NCBI RefSeq assembly: GCF_012034175.1
Contig: NZ_JAATEJ010000016.1
Span: forward strand, 124,001 to 188,000
Source: Actinacidiphila epipremni
GTDB taxonomy: Bacteria; Actinomycetota; Actinomycetes; Streptomycetales; Streptomycetaceae
Length of the DNA: 64,000 bases
Direction of reading: 5' to 3'
The notes beneath the pieces are model-generated. The model was not told where the DNA came from. It did not search any database and saw only the letters and a list, made by a program, of their open reading frames with translations. Positions within the stretch are counted from its first letter, which is position 1; every line of letters starts with the position of its first letter. The position numbers and the translations under genes were made by a program. This document shows, piece after piece, positions 1-8,373 of the stretch.

Positions 1-624
1 GCGGGTGAGCGTCGCCATGGTGATCCGGGCGTGCCCGGACACCAGCCCGCCGACGCCGGGCGTGTCCACCAGGACGAGCCCCGAGGACAGCAGCGCCGAG
101 GGGACCCCGACCTCCACATGGCGCACGTCGCGGCGGTACGGCTCCTGGGTCACCGGGTCGAGGGCCGCGTACTCGCCGATCGCGCCGACCGGGACCGGCT
201 GCCCGGCGGTGTCGCCCTCCAGGAAGGCGACGGCGTACGGCTCCTCGGCGTGCCGGACCACCAGGTGCACCCCGGTGGCGACATCGACCTCGACCGGCAG
301 CAGGCCGGGGCTCGCGACCAGGGCGTTGATCAGCGAGCTCTTGCCGCGCTTCTTCTCCCCGACCACGACCAGCACGGCCGCCCCGCCGCGCACCCGGGCC
401 GCCTCGGCGCGGACGGCCTCGGCGAGTTCGGGCGGCACGGGGGTTTCCTCGACAGCGCGGGCGGCGCCGGCGGCCCCGGCGTCCCGGCCGCCGTCCGGCC
501 CGGCATCGCCGCCGGCGCGGGCGGCACGCTCCAGCAGCCCGGCGGCGTCCGCGGCCAGCCGCAGCACCGCGGGCTGCAACGGATGCTCGGGCGCCCGGGG
601 CGCGGGCGTGGCGTCGGCGGTCAT
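1..624 (-). CDS. Dynamin-like GTPase, N-terminal part (runs off the window)
   Basis: The visible 208 codons begin at ATG 624 and run off the left edge, so the C-terminus is missing. A P-loop is visible at residues 89-97 (GEKKRGKSS) and a G3 motif at 187-190 (DTPG, followed by VGG). Both sit where dynamin/GBP-type GTPases have them, behind an Ala/Gly-rich leader of about 60 residues. Dynamin-like proteins usually polymerise on or remodel membranes; that role is inferred here. The start codon overlaps the stop of the upstream gene as ATGA, indicating translational coupling. It is the last visible gene of a minus-strand cluster of nucleotide-switch proteins. The G4 motif and the middle/assembly domains lie outside the window, so membrane action cannot be judged. 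Confidence 0.8.
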   Translation of the reverse strand, partial: MTADATPAPRAPEHPLQPAVLRLAADAAGLLERAARAGGDAGPDGGRDAGAAGAARAVEETPVPPELAEAVRAEAARVRGGAAVLVVVGEKKRGKSSLINALVASPGLLPVEVDVATGVHLVVRHAEEPYAVAFLEGDTAGQPVPVGAIGEYAALDPVTQEPYRRDVRHVEVGVPSALLSSGLVLVDTPGVGGLVSGHARITMATLTR

Positions 625-2474
625 ACGCCACCTCCTGCGTAGGGGTCCGGGCCGGCAGCGGGCCCGGCGTCGTCGTGCGGTACGCCCTGGTCGCCGGGCG
701 CGGTGTCCGCTCCGGGGGCGGGCGCGGGCCCGGCGTCGGAGGCGGGCTCGGGCACGGGTTCACGGGCCGGGTCGGCGCCCGACTCCCCCGCGGGGGCGGC
801 ATCCGGCTCGGAGGCGGGCGCCGCGTCCGGCTGCCGAGCCGCGGCGGCGCCCGACTCGGGGTCGGAGGCGGCCTCCGGCTCGGCAGCAGGGGCAGCGTCC
901 GGCTCGCGGGCCGCGGCAGCAGACGGCTCGGGAGCCGCGGTCGCCCGCGGCGGGCGGGGCGAAGGCTCCGGCTCGTCGTCGAACCCGCCGAAGTAGTCGC
1001 TGTAGTCGGACTGGTCGGCGGCGACGTCGTGCGTCCAGCCGACCACCGGCGCCGGCCCAGGACCCGCCCCCGCCGGGTCCGGCTCCGCGTACGCCCCCTC
1101 GAACTCCCGCCCCCCGTACGGGTCAGGGTCTCCGGTACGCCCGCCGTACGGATCGGGCCTCCCGGCCCGACCGCGGTACGGGTCGGGGTCCCCCGTTCGC
1201 CCGGGCCGGCCAGGACTCCCGGCGCCTCCCCGGTACGGATCGGGGTCCCCCGTACGCCCGGGCCGGCCAGGACTCCCGGCGCCTCCCCGGTACGGATCGG
1301 GGTCCCCCGTACGCCCCCCGTACGTCTCGGGCCCCCCGGCCCGCCCCGGCTGGAAGCCGCCCGCATCGCCGCCCCGGCGCCGGGTGCGGTCACGCTCGCG
1401 GTCGCGGTCGGAGTCCTCCTCGTACGCGCTCGCCCGGCGCATCCCGCCGGGGGCCGAGGGCTGTTGGCGGGATGCGCCGCGTGCGGGGCGCGGGGCGTCC
1501 GGGGACGAGAAGGTCCGGCGGACGTCGCCGAGGAACCCGCGGACCGCGGGGCCGAGCCCGAACAGGTTGTGCAATCCGTCGTCCTCGCCCTCCTCCGGGT
1601 CCGGCGCGGTGGGCCGGTCGTACGGGACGGCACGGGCGGGCGGCCTCGGCGGCAGGGGCGGCGGGGCCACGGGCGGCGAAACGGGCACGCGTTCGCGCCG
1701 GTAGTGCGTGATGTCCGCGCTGCACAGATGGGTCAGCGCGGCGAAGTCCGCGTCACGGGTCTCGCGCCAGCCGGTGACCAGCACCGCACGCTCCCACGGC
1801 CGCTCCCGCGCCGCCGCCCACACCTGCCCGGCCTCGGAACCGGGCAGAAGGTGCACGGAGTACGGCTCCGCGGGCAGCCACACGCTCCCCGCGGGAGACG
1901 CGGGCGCGTCGCCCGGCTCCGCAGGCTCCCGCACGCTCCCGAGAGCGCCCTCGGCGAGCCCGTCCGCCACCGTGCCGTCCGCGGCAGGAGCGGCCCGGCC
2001 GGATGCCGCCGCCCATGGCGCCGGACCGGAGACGCTGATCCGCGGGTCGGCCGCGCGCTGGGTCCGCGCGTTCCAGGTGAGGGCCGTCCACTCCCGGTAG
2101 ACCGGCCCGGCCCAGCCCGCGAACTCCCGGTGCAGCGCCTCCAGGGACGGTACGGCGGCGGACCGGTCCGGGGTGTGCCAGCCGACGAAGCCGTACAGCG
2201 GGCGCCCGTGCTCGTCCTTGTCCATGGTGTCGTCCAGCAGGGACAGCATGCACGCGCCGCCCACCAGCAGCCCGTGCGCTCCCCGGCCCAGGACGAACCG
2301 GGGCTCTTCCGTGCGCAGCCGGCGCCCGCCGGCCACGGTGGCCCGGACCATGCTCCCCACCGGGCTGCTCTCGCCGAGGCCGTCCGGGCGGGCCCGCCAC
2401 CAGTGGTCGACCTGGTACGTACGGCCGTACACGACGGCCGACCAGCCGCCGGGTGCCGTTGTGTCGGTGTCCAC
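621..2474 (-). CDS. Large repeat-rich protein of unknown function in the GTPase cluster
   Basis: This 617-residue protein is not one I recognise. Residues 1 to about 270 look folded (Trp-rich, for example DHWWRARPDG near the N-terminus). A proline-rich stretch and a short candidate helix (LHNLFGLGPAVRGFLGDV) follow. Next comes a long low-complexity tail containing near-identical 19-residue repeats of the type RTGDPDPYRGGAGSPGRPG, and finally an Ala/Glu/Pro-rich end. No signal peptide or membrane segment is seen. It starts 5 bp after the upstream GTPase gene and overlaps the dynamin-like gene downstream by ATGA, so it is probably made with both. A scaffold or adaptor for the GTPases is an inference from context only. 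The tail composition suggests disorder and possibly multivalent binding. Confidence 0.75.
   Translation of the reverse strand: MDTDTTAPGGWSAVVYGRTYQVDHWWRARPDGLGESSPVGSMVRATVAGGRRLRTEEPRFVLGRGAHGLLVGGACMLSLLDDTMDKDEHGRPLYGFVGWHTPDRSAAVPSLEALHREFAGWAGPVYREWTALTWNARTQRAADPRISVSGPAPWAAASGRAAPAADGTVADGLAEGALGSVREPAEPGDAPASPAGSVWLPAEPYSVHLLPGSEAGQVWAAARERPWERAVLVTGWRETRDADFAALTHLCSADITHYRRERVPVSPPVAPPPLPPRPPARAVPYDRPTAPDPEEGEDDGLHNLFGLGPAVRGFLGDVRRTFSSPDAPRPARGASRQQPSAPGGMRRASAYEEDSDRDRERDRTRRRGGDAGGFQPGRAGGPETYGGRTGDPDPYRGGAGSPGRPGRTGDPDPYRGGAGSPGRPGRTGDPDPYRGRAGRPDPYGGRTGDPDPYGGREFEGAYAEPDPAGAGPGPAPVVGWTHDVAADQSDYSDYFGGFDDEPEPSPRPPRATAAPEPSAAAAREPDAAPAAEPEAASDPESGAAAARQPDAAPASEPDAAPAGESGADPAREPVPEPASDAGPAPAPGADTAPGDQGVPHDDAGPAAGPDPYAGGGV
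1201..1314. repeat. Tandem 57-bp in-frame repeat, two perfect copies
   Basis: Positions 1201-1257 and 1258-1314 are identical 57-bp units. Degenerate partial copies flank them, from about 1110 to 1200. The period is a multiple of three, so each unit adds 19 residues to the disordered tail of the 617-residue protein. Copy number could vary by slippage or recombination without breaking the frame. Confidence 0.9.
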
Positions 2475-2479
2475 AGCGG

Positions 2480-3535
2480 TCAGCCCTCCAGCAGCTTGCC
2501 GGAGCGGTACTTGGCCATACCGCGCAGCTGCTCGGCGAGCAGGTCGACGCGCCGGCGGCTCTCCGACACCTCGTCCCGGGTCCGGGCGAGCTGGTTCTGC
2601 CAGTCGTGCAGCCGCTGGCCGCCGGCCTGGATCGTGCCGCGCTTGAAGAAGCCGCCGAAGGCGCCGGCGCTGAGCCTGGCCAGCTCCTGGCTCTGCTCGT
2701 CCATCTGCCCGCTGATCTGCCGGATCTGGTCCTCGTGCCGGACGATGCCCTCGGTGAGGTAGTGCAGCAGCGCGAAGATGATCGGCTGGTGCAGGTTCTT
2801 GGGGTTGACCGCCCCGGGATCGACGGTGGTCAGGTCCGCGCCGGGGAACTTCCCCAGCTGGACCGGGCAGAGCATCGCCGAGACCCCTTCGGACGCCACG
2901 ACCGGCACCAGATTGGCGAGGTTCTTGCCCGCCACCGCCAGCGCCTCACGGACCGTCATACCGGTCCCCTGGCTGATCAGGTCGGCCTTGGTGACCAGGA
3001 TGACGAGCGAGGGAGCGGGTTCCCCGGCCTCCAGCCGCTCGCCGACGACACCGCTGATCGCCCGGGAGAGCCCGGCGATCTTCATCGGGTCGGTGGCCCG
3101 GTTGCGGTTCCCGTACGCACCGTCGGCGATCCACTGGGCGACGTGCTGGCCGTCCAGGGCCAGGAAGACGGCGTCCGACACGGCGATCCGGGCCCGCAGC
3201 AGCGCGATGTCCTCGGGCGAGTCCTCGCGGTTGCCGCGCTGGGTGCCCGCACCTCCGCGGAAGTCCATGCAGTCGATCTCCAGCAGCGGGAGCACCCCGT
3301 GCAGGAAGCGGAAGTCCCAGCTGGTGGGAACCTCGACGGTGGGTATCGGCAGGGTGCCCTCGGTGCACAGCTCCCCCCATGCCTCGGCCAGATCGAGGTC
3401 GACGTCGGGGTCGGCGGCGTACATGAAGTAGCCGTTCACCCCGGACGAGAGCGTGGCGTACATACCGTGCAGATAGGTGGTCTTGCCGGAGCCCGTGGCT
3501 CCCAGCATGGTCAGGGTGATGCGGGGGACGCTCAT
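2480..3535 (-). CDS. P-loop GTPase of the bacterial double-GTPase type, with coiled-coil tail
   Basis: The protein has 351 residues and is cytoplasmic. It shows a P-loop at 12-19 (GATGSGKT), a G3-like motif at 91-95 (DFRGG) and a G4 motif at 182-185 (TKAD, specific for guanine). The last 75 or so residues are rich in Gln, Arg and Glu with heptad-like spacing and look coiled-coil. It closely parallels the next gene upstream in motif sequence (LGxTxxGKTTY, then D-aromatic-RGG), so the two are likely paralogues. I believe this matches the double-GTPase families described next to Hsp70-like and conflict-system genes, but no search was possible. It lies 5 bp upstream of the 617-residue gene, so the two are co-transcribed. 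The coiled coil suggests oligomer or partner binding. Confidence 0.8.
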   Translation of the reverse strand: MSVPRITLTMLGATGSGKTTYLHGMYATLSSGVNGYFMYAADPDVDLDLAEAWGELCTEGTLPIPTVEVPTSWDFRFLHGVLPLLEIDCMDFRGGAGTQRGNREDSPEDIALLRARIAVSDAVFLALDGQHVAQWIADGAYGNRNRATDPMKIAGLSRAISGVVGERLEAGEPAPSLVILVTKADLISQGTGMTVREALAVAGKNLANLVPVVASEGVSAMLCPVQLGKFPGADLTTVDPGAVNPKNLHQPIIFALLHYLTEGIVRHEDQIRQISGQMDEQSQELARLSAGAFGGFFKRGTIQAGGQRLHDWQNQLARTRDEVSESRRRVDLLAEQLRGMAKYRSGKLLEG

Positions 3536-3636
3536 CGGTAACGGGTTCCTCTCCGCCGCCCGCGGTGCCGGCGGCGATGCGATCCGGACTGGTCACGAGG
3601 TGGTCCGCGGCGGTGCGGACCGACCGCAGTCAGAAG

Positions 3637-4533
3637 TCAGAAGGAGGTCACGCCCTCCAGCAGCGCGCCGAGCCGTTCGGCGGGCGCCACCAGCGGCTCC
3701 AGGCGGGCGTATTCGGCGTGCGCGGCCCGCTGGTGGGTCGCGCTCACCGCGGCCCAGGACTGCTCGCCCTTCCACCAGCTGCTGATGCGGTCGCCCAGGG
3801 TGTCGCGGGCCGCCGCCTCGCGGGCCGCGGCGAGCCGGCCGTCCACCGCGGCCTGGAGTTCCAGGCCGCGCCCGAGGATGCCGAAGTGCAGGCTCCACAG
3901 CACCGGCAGCGCGACGTTCACCGGCTCCGGCCCGCAGGCCAGCGGGACCAGCGCGCCGTGCAGGTGCTGGGTGGCGGCGATGCCGTCGACGAGCTGCTGG
4001 AAGGGCGCGACCAACTGCTCCACGACGTGGTCGGACTCCATGTCGACCAGGTCGCACTTGGTGATGGCGACCACGACGGGCGTCAGGGCGTCGCCCCGGG
4101 CCTCCAGCGCGTGCTGGACGTGCACCGTCATCCGGCGGACCTCACCGGGCGCCGCGCGGTTGCCGAGCAGCCGCTGGGCGTCGGCGAACAGGATGATGCC
4201 CTGGGCCTGCTTGAGGTCCTCGTGCAGCTGCCTGGCCTGCACACTGCCGGCGACCCGCTCCGCCAGCGCCCCGCCGCGGTAGTCGCGCCACCGGAAGGGG
4301 AAGACGTCCTGGCCGCGGTGCTGGAGCACGAAGTCGAACACGGCCCGCTGGTCACTGGCCGGCGGGTAGCGGCCCGACAGCACCGCCTCGGCGGCCCCCA
4401 TCAGGTTGCTGTGGGCGAAGGGGTCCTCCGCGCGCAGGCTCAGTTCCTCGATGCCCTCGCGCATGACCGCGTACATGAGGCTGACGTAGGTGGTCTTGCC
4501 CGCCGCGGTGTGGCCGAGCATCACGATGTCCAT
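3637..4533 (-). CDS. P-loop GTPase, paralogue of the neighbouring double-GTPase protein
   Basis: This 298-residue protein starts at ATG 4533, chosen because GGGGGA lies about 7 bases upstream and the P-loop then begins at residue 7. The frame stays open further upstream, but that extension is basic and low complexity. Motifs are the P-loop GHTAAGKT (7-14), DYRGG (84-88) and TKCD (158-161). The spacing from P-loop to RGG motif and the shared TTY after the P-loop mark it as a sister of the gene at 2480-3535. It lacks that protein's long coiled-coil tail, so the pair may work as a heteromer with one regulatory subunit (inference). It lies 129 bp downstream of the Hsp70-like gene and 101 bp upstream of its paralogue. 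Confidence 0.8.
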   Translation of the reverse strand: MDIVMLGHTAAGKTTYVSLMYAVMREGIEELSLRAEDPFAHSNLMGAAEAVLSGRYPPASDQRAVFDFVLQHRGQDVFPFRWRDYRGGALAERVAGSVQARQLHEDLKQAQGIILFADAQRLLGNRAAPGEVRRMTVHVQHALEARGDALTPVVVAITKCDLVDMESDHVVEQLVAPFQQLVDGIAATQHLHGALVPLACGPEPVNVALPVLWSLHFGILGRGLELQAAVDGRLAAAREAAARDTLGDRISSWWKGEQSWAAVSATHQRAAHAEYARLEPLVAPAERLGALLEGVTSF

Positions 4534-4662
4534 ACGAGTCCCCCGGTGTGGTGAGGAGGCGGGTGCCGAACACATCGGCACTCTCGTTGGACGGCGGCGC
4601 GGGCCGGACTGTGCCGGCCGAACCGCGGCTCTTGCGGGAAATCCCCGCAACCGGCCCGGCGG

Positions 4663-5859
4663 TCAGAACTCGAAGCCGGGATCGTGGGGCACGAAGTGCT
4701 TGGTCCCGCCCGCCGCAGGGCCCGGCTGCGTCCCGCCCGCCGCAGGCTCCTGCCGCCCCAGCGCCCCCAGCACCACCACCGCCTTCGGGTCGGGCGCCAG
4801 CAGAGGCAGCCGCCCGGTCCTGGCCGCGATGAGGTCGGAGACCAGGGGCGTACGCCCCGCCCCGCCCGCGAGCAGCACGGCCGCGAGGCCGCCCGGCTCC
4901 CGGCCGTCCCGGCGCAGCAGCTCGCCCAGCACCTCGTAGCCGCGCTCGACGACCGGTTCCGCGGCGGCCTCGAACTCCCGGCGCCGGACCAGGAAGGGCT
5001 CGGCGTAGCCCGGCACCGGCACATCGGTGCTCGCGCCGGCCGACAGCGCCTCCCGCGCCGCGGCCAGCGTCCGGCGCAGGGCGGCACGCGGGGCCGCGGC
5101 GTCCGGCGACGTGCCCTCCCACAGCTCCTGCCACGGCCCCGGGTCGCGGTCCGCCGCCCGCTCGGCCAGCAGCCCGCGCAGGCACTCGTCCAGGTCGGCG
5201 CCGCCCAGGTCCTCCTGCGCGCCGGCCCGCTCGACGGTGAACTCCCGCCCGTCCCAGGCCAGTACGGCCGCCGTGAAGGTGCCGCCGAGGTCGTGCACCG
5301 CGACCCGGGCGCCGGCCGGCAGCTCTCCCCCCGTCGCGGCGTCCCGCAGGCCGTGGACCTCGCGGTAGCAGTGGGCGGCGGCCAGGGGCTCGGCCAGGAA
5401 GCCGGGCTCGGCGACACCGGCCGCCACGGCCGCGTCACGCAGCCGGTCCACCTGCCGCGGCGTCCAGTGCGCGGGATGGGTCAGTACGGTACGGGCCGGC
5501 GCCGTACCGCCGTGCGCCTCCTGGGCCCGGGCCAGCACCCGGGAGAGCACCGCCGCGGCCAGGTCGACGGTGGGCACCGGCCGGCCGCCGAGCAGCACCC
5601 GCTCCTGCTCCACCAGGGCGCGCCGCACGCCCCGTTCGGCCCGCTCCGGCCACCGGTCGGCGGCGGCGGACGCGGCCTGCCCGGTGAGCAGTCGGCCGTC
5701 GGTGCCCAGGCACACCGGCGACCCCAGGTAGCTTTCTTCCCCGTCGCCCACGGGCAGGACCGCCGGCGCCGCGCCCGGCCCGCCGCCCGCCGTGGCCGCG
5801 GCGGTACGGCAGGTGCCGAGGTCGATCGCGAGCGACCACCCTCCCCTTCGCGTGGCCAT
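4663..5859 (-). CDS. Hsp70/actin-fold ATPase consisting of a nucleotide-binding domain only
   Basis: The start ATG 5859 (398 residues) places the phosphate-1 motif AIDLGTCRT at residues 11-19, the normal position for Hsp70 proteins; GGGAGG lies upstream. Phosphate-2 is DLGGTFT (190-196), where DnaK has DLGGGTFD, so the usual Asp is replaced. An Hsp70-like THPAHW segment (127-132) and an adenosine motif LLAGGAGRTP (329-338) are present. The protein ends about 30 residues after the nucleotide-binding fold, so there is no substrate-binding domain. It is therefore unlikely to be a DnaK-type chaperone and more likely a switch or scaffold. It is the first gene of the minus-strand GTPase cluster, with dapD divergent. 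Confidence 0.85.
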   Translation of the reverse strand: MATRRGGWSLAIDLGTCRTAAATAGGGPGAAPAVLPVGDGEESYLGSPVCLGTDGRLLTGQAASAAADRWPERAERGVRRALVEQERVLLGGRPVPTVDLAAAVLSRVLARAQEAHGGTAPARTVLTHPAHWTPRQVDRLRDAAVAAGVAEPGFLAEPLAAAHCYREVHGLRDAATGGELPAGARVAVHDLGGTFTAAVLAWDGREFTVERAGAQEDLGGADLDECLRGLLAERAADRDPGPWQELWEGTSPDAAAPRAALRRTLAAAREALSAGASTDVPVPGYAEPFLVRRREFEAAAEPVVERGYEVLGELLRRDGREPGGLAAVLLAGGAGRTPLVSDLIAARTGRLPLLAPDPKAVVVLGALGRQEPAAGGTQPGPAAGGTKHFVPHDPGFEF

Positions 5860-6024
5860 CGTGTGCACACCCTCCCCGTCCGCACCGACCCGCCGCGAGC
5901 GCCCACCGGGCGGGCCCACGGCCGCACATGGCACGGATCATAGGGCCTTGCCGCCGGGCCCCGGCCGGTCCCGGACCGGCCGGGCGGACGGCGGGCCGGG
6001 TTCGGCCGGCGGCGCGGGAGGCGT

Positions 6025-6030
6025 TAGCGT
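6025..6030 (+). promoter_or_regulatory. Candidate -10 element for leaderless dapD
   Basis: TAGCGT lies 7 bases before the dapD ATG, and no Shine-Dalgarno sequence is present. Transcription would start at or next to the start codon. Confidence 0.55.
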
Positions 6031-6037
6031 CTTGCGT

Positions 6038-7018
6038 ATGAATGACTCCCGTGCCTCCGGCGCCCTCGGCGTCGGACTTGCGACCGTCGCCGGCGACGGC
6101 ACCGTGCTCGACACCTGGTACCCGGCCCCGCAGCTCAGCGCCGAGCCCGGGCCCGCGGGGACCACGCGGCTGACGGCGGAGGAGGCCGCGCAGGCCCTGG
6201 GAAGCCCCGCCCCCGCCGCCCTCGGCCCCGACCCGCGCCGCGGCGTCGAGGTCGTCGCCGTCCGTACGGTCATCGCGTCCACCGACGACAAGCCGCTCGA
6301 CGCGCATGACGCGTACCTGCGGCTGCACCTGCTCAGCCACCGCCTGGTCAAGCCCAACGAGCAGAACCTGGAAGGGCTGTTCGGCGTGCTGGCCAATGTC
6401 GCCTGGACCTCGATCGGCCCGGTGCCGGTGGGGAACCTGGAGGCCGCCCGGCTGGCCGCCCGCGCGGCCGGGCTGCACCTGTCGGTGTACGGCGTCGACA
6501 AATTCCCCCGCATGACCGATTACGTCGTCCCGTCCGGTGTGCGGATCGCCGACGCCGACCGGGTGCGGCTCGGTGCGCACCTGGCGTCCGGCACGACGGT
6601 GATGCACGAGGGCTTCTGCAACTTCAACGCCGGCACGCTCGGCACGTCCATGGTCGAGGGCCGCATCTCGCAGGGCGTCGTCATCGGCGACGGCTCCGAC
6701 ATCGGCGGCGGCGCGTCCATCATGGGCACGCTGTCGGGCGGCGGTACGCAGATCGTCTCGGTCGGCGAACGCTGCCTGCTCGGCGCGGAGTCGGGCCTGG
6801 GCATCGCGCTCGGCGACGACTGCGTCGTGGAGGCCGGCCTGTACGTCACCGCCGGCACCCGGGTCTCGCTGCCGGACGGCGAGATCGTCAAGGCCCTGGC
6901 GCTGTCCGGCGCGGACAACCTGCTCTTCCGCCGCAACTCCACGACCGGCACGGTCGAGGCGCTGCCGCGCAAGGGCTCGTGGGGCGGCCTGAACTCGGTG
7001 CTGCACAGCCACAACTGA
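6038..7018 (+). CDS. dapD: 2,3,4,5-Tetrahydropyridine-2,6-dicarboxylate N-succinyltransferase
   Basis: The enzyme transfers succinyl from succinyl-CoA to tetrahydrodipicolinate in the succinylase branch of lysine and diaminopimelate synthesis. It also feeds peptidoglycan, which in streptomycetes contains LL-diaminopimelate. The protein has 326 residues, close to the actinobacterial DapD length. The second half shows left-handed beta-helix hexapeptide character, including the conserved run GTSMVEGRISQGVVIGDGSD, whose Glu is the presumed catalytic residue. ATG 6038 was chosen because a -10-like TAGCGT sits 7 bases upstream and the protein then starts like other family members. It is divergent from the GTPase/Hsp70-like cluster and convergent with the next gene, so it stands alone. 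Confidence 0.93.
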   Translation: MNDSRASGALGVGLATVAGDGTVLDTWYPAPQLSAEPGPAGTTRLTAEEAAQALGSPAPAALGPDPRRGVEVVAVRTVIASTDDKPLDAHDAYLRLHLLSHRLVKPNEQNLEGLFGVLANVAWTSIGPVPVGNLEAARLAARAAGLHLSVYGVDKFPRMTDYVVPSGVRIADADRVRLGAHLASGTTVMHEGFCNFNAGTLGTSMVEGRISQGVVIGDGSDIGGGASIMGTLSGGGTQIVSVGERCLLGAESGLGIALGDDCVVEAGLYVTAGTRVSLPDGEIVKALALSGADNLLFRRNSTTGTVEALPRKGSWGGLNSVLHSHN

Positions 7019-7051
7019 GCCCCCGGCGGGGCCCCGGCAGGCCCCGCCGCC

Positions 7052-8347
7052 TCAGCGGCGCCGCACCCCGCCCGCGCGCAGCGAGGACAGCACGAGCCGC
7101 CCGTAGCGGGTGGTGAGCGCCGCGCCCGTGGCGGCGAAGGCGGCGGCCAGGGCGCCCACCAGATGCCAGGGGTCGGAGTCGCCGAGGACCTGGAGGACGG
7201 ACAGGGCGGTGCCGAGCGGCAGCCCCAGAACGGTCAGCACGCCGAGCGCGCCCGCGATCTGCTGGCTCTCCTGCGTCTGCACCAGCCGCGCGTGGTCGGC
7301 TGCCTCGGCGAGGACCTGCGCGAAGCGCTCGGGCAGCCGGTGCGTGGCCTGGTAGGCGACGAGCAGGTCGTTGGCCGGGCCGTGGGCGGCCAGGTGCTGG
7401 CGCCAGTAGGTGCTGCGGAAGCGGGCGATGCGCTGCTCCAGGTCCGCGACCCGGCGGGCCAGGCCCGGCCCCTCGAACACCGCGGACAGGTCGTCGGTCA
7501 GCTCGTCGATGTGCAGGCGCTGCGCGATGCCCAGCAGCAGCGCGTCCAGGTAGACCGTACGGGAGCTCTGCTCGGCCCAGTCGTAGAAGTCGCCGGGTCC
7601 GGTGTCGGGGCGGTGGCCGAGGAAGGCGGCGCCCTGGCGCAGCACCAGCGCGCTCCAGTCGGTGGATATCCGCCACACCTGCGCCCGCAGCTGCGGCAGG
7701 GCCTCCGGCGCCAGGGGCAGGTCCTGCGGTGAGGAGCGGGAGGCCAGCGAGCGCAGGAACACGTCCGCGCCGGGGGCGAGTTCGCCGCTCGCCGGGTCGC
7801 GCAGCGCGAGCGCCCCGAGGTCCGCGCCGGGCGCGACGAAGACCACGGTGTACGGCCCGGTCGGCGCGAAGGGCCCGGCGGGCGCCGCGGTGTCGGCGAC
7901 CCCGCGCAGCAGCTCCCCCGGCGCGAGCGCCCCGCCCAGCGGGTCTCCGCGGCCCACCTGGCGGCGGTGGCTGATCGCCCGCAGCAGCGGCAGCAGCGGC
8001 GTGCCGGGCGCCACGGCGAGGTGCAGCACGGCGAGCGCCCCGTACGGCGCCCGGGCGGTGGGGACGCGCAGCAGCTCCATGCCCTCCAGCCGCAGCGGCC
8101 CCTCCGCGGCGGAGCCCCAGGTGTGCCAGCGGCCCTCGTACAGCGCCCGTCCCGCGGCGGGCGTGAACAGCCCCCGCCGGCGGGCCGCGTCGGCGGTACG
8201 GCCGGCGTTGGGGTAGGGCAGCGGGCCCGCCGCCCAGGGCGGGTCGGCCGCCAGCGCGACCGGCAGGACGGCGCTGAACCGCTGCCGCGTGCCCACCGCG
8301 GCGCTGTGCGCCCGCGCCACCGCTTCCCGTCCCCCGTCGTCGGCCAC
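7052..8347 (-). CDS. Unknown protein with two C-terminal membrane helices
   Basis: The protein has about 431 residues if it starts at GTG 8347; the start is uncertain because no clear ribosome binding site is seen and the frame stays open to 8515. I do not recognise a family. The first 330 or so residues look soluble and rich in Arg, Leu and Ala, with a conserved-looking segment FLGHRPDTGPGDFYDWAEQS. A helical stretch follows, then two hydrophobic segments near the end (around GVLTVLGLPLGTALSVLQVL and LVGALAAAFAATGAALTT). The arrangement of a long soluble domain, coiled helix and two membrane helices resembles CorA-like channel topology, but no GMN signature is visible, so no function is claimed. 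It lies just downstream of the suf terminator. Confidence 0.6.
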   Translation of the reverse strand: MADDGGREAVARAHSAAVGTRQRFSAVLPVALAADPPWAAGPLPYPNAGRTADAARRRGLFTPAAGRALYEGRWHTWGSAAEGPLRLEGMELLRVPTARAPYGALAVLHLAVAPGTPLLPLLRAISHRRQVGRGDPLGGALAPGELLRGVADTAAPAGPFAPTGPYTVVFVAPGADLGALALRDPASGELAPGADVFLRSLASRSSPQDLPLAPEALPQLRAQVWRISTDWSALVLRQGAAFLGHRPDTGPGDFYDWAEQSSRTVYLDALLLGIAQRLHIDELTDDLSAVFEGPGLARRVADLEQRIARFRSTYWRQHLAAHGPANDLLVAYQATHRLPERFAQVLAEAADHARLVQTQESQQIAGALGVLTVLGLPLGTALSVLQVLGDSDPWHLVGALAAAFAATGAALTTRYGRLVLSSLRAGGVRRR

Positions 8348-8373
8348 GGGCCCAGGGTATGCCGCCCCGGGGA

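Noticed and set aside
1110..1330. The repeat block as a possible CRISPR array
   Set aside because: Units are tandem without unique spacers, the period is 57 bp and in frame, and no cas genes are near; it is a coding repeat.
5..2762. Long plus-strand open frames opposite the GTPase cluster
   Set aside because: They result from extreme third-position GC: the proteins are Arg/Pro/Gly-rich with no motifs, while the minus-strand frames carry P-loops and clear gene joints.
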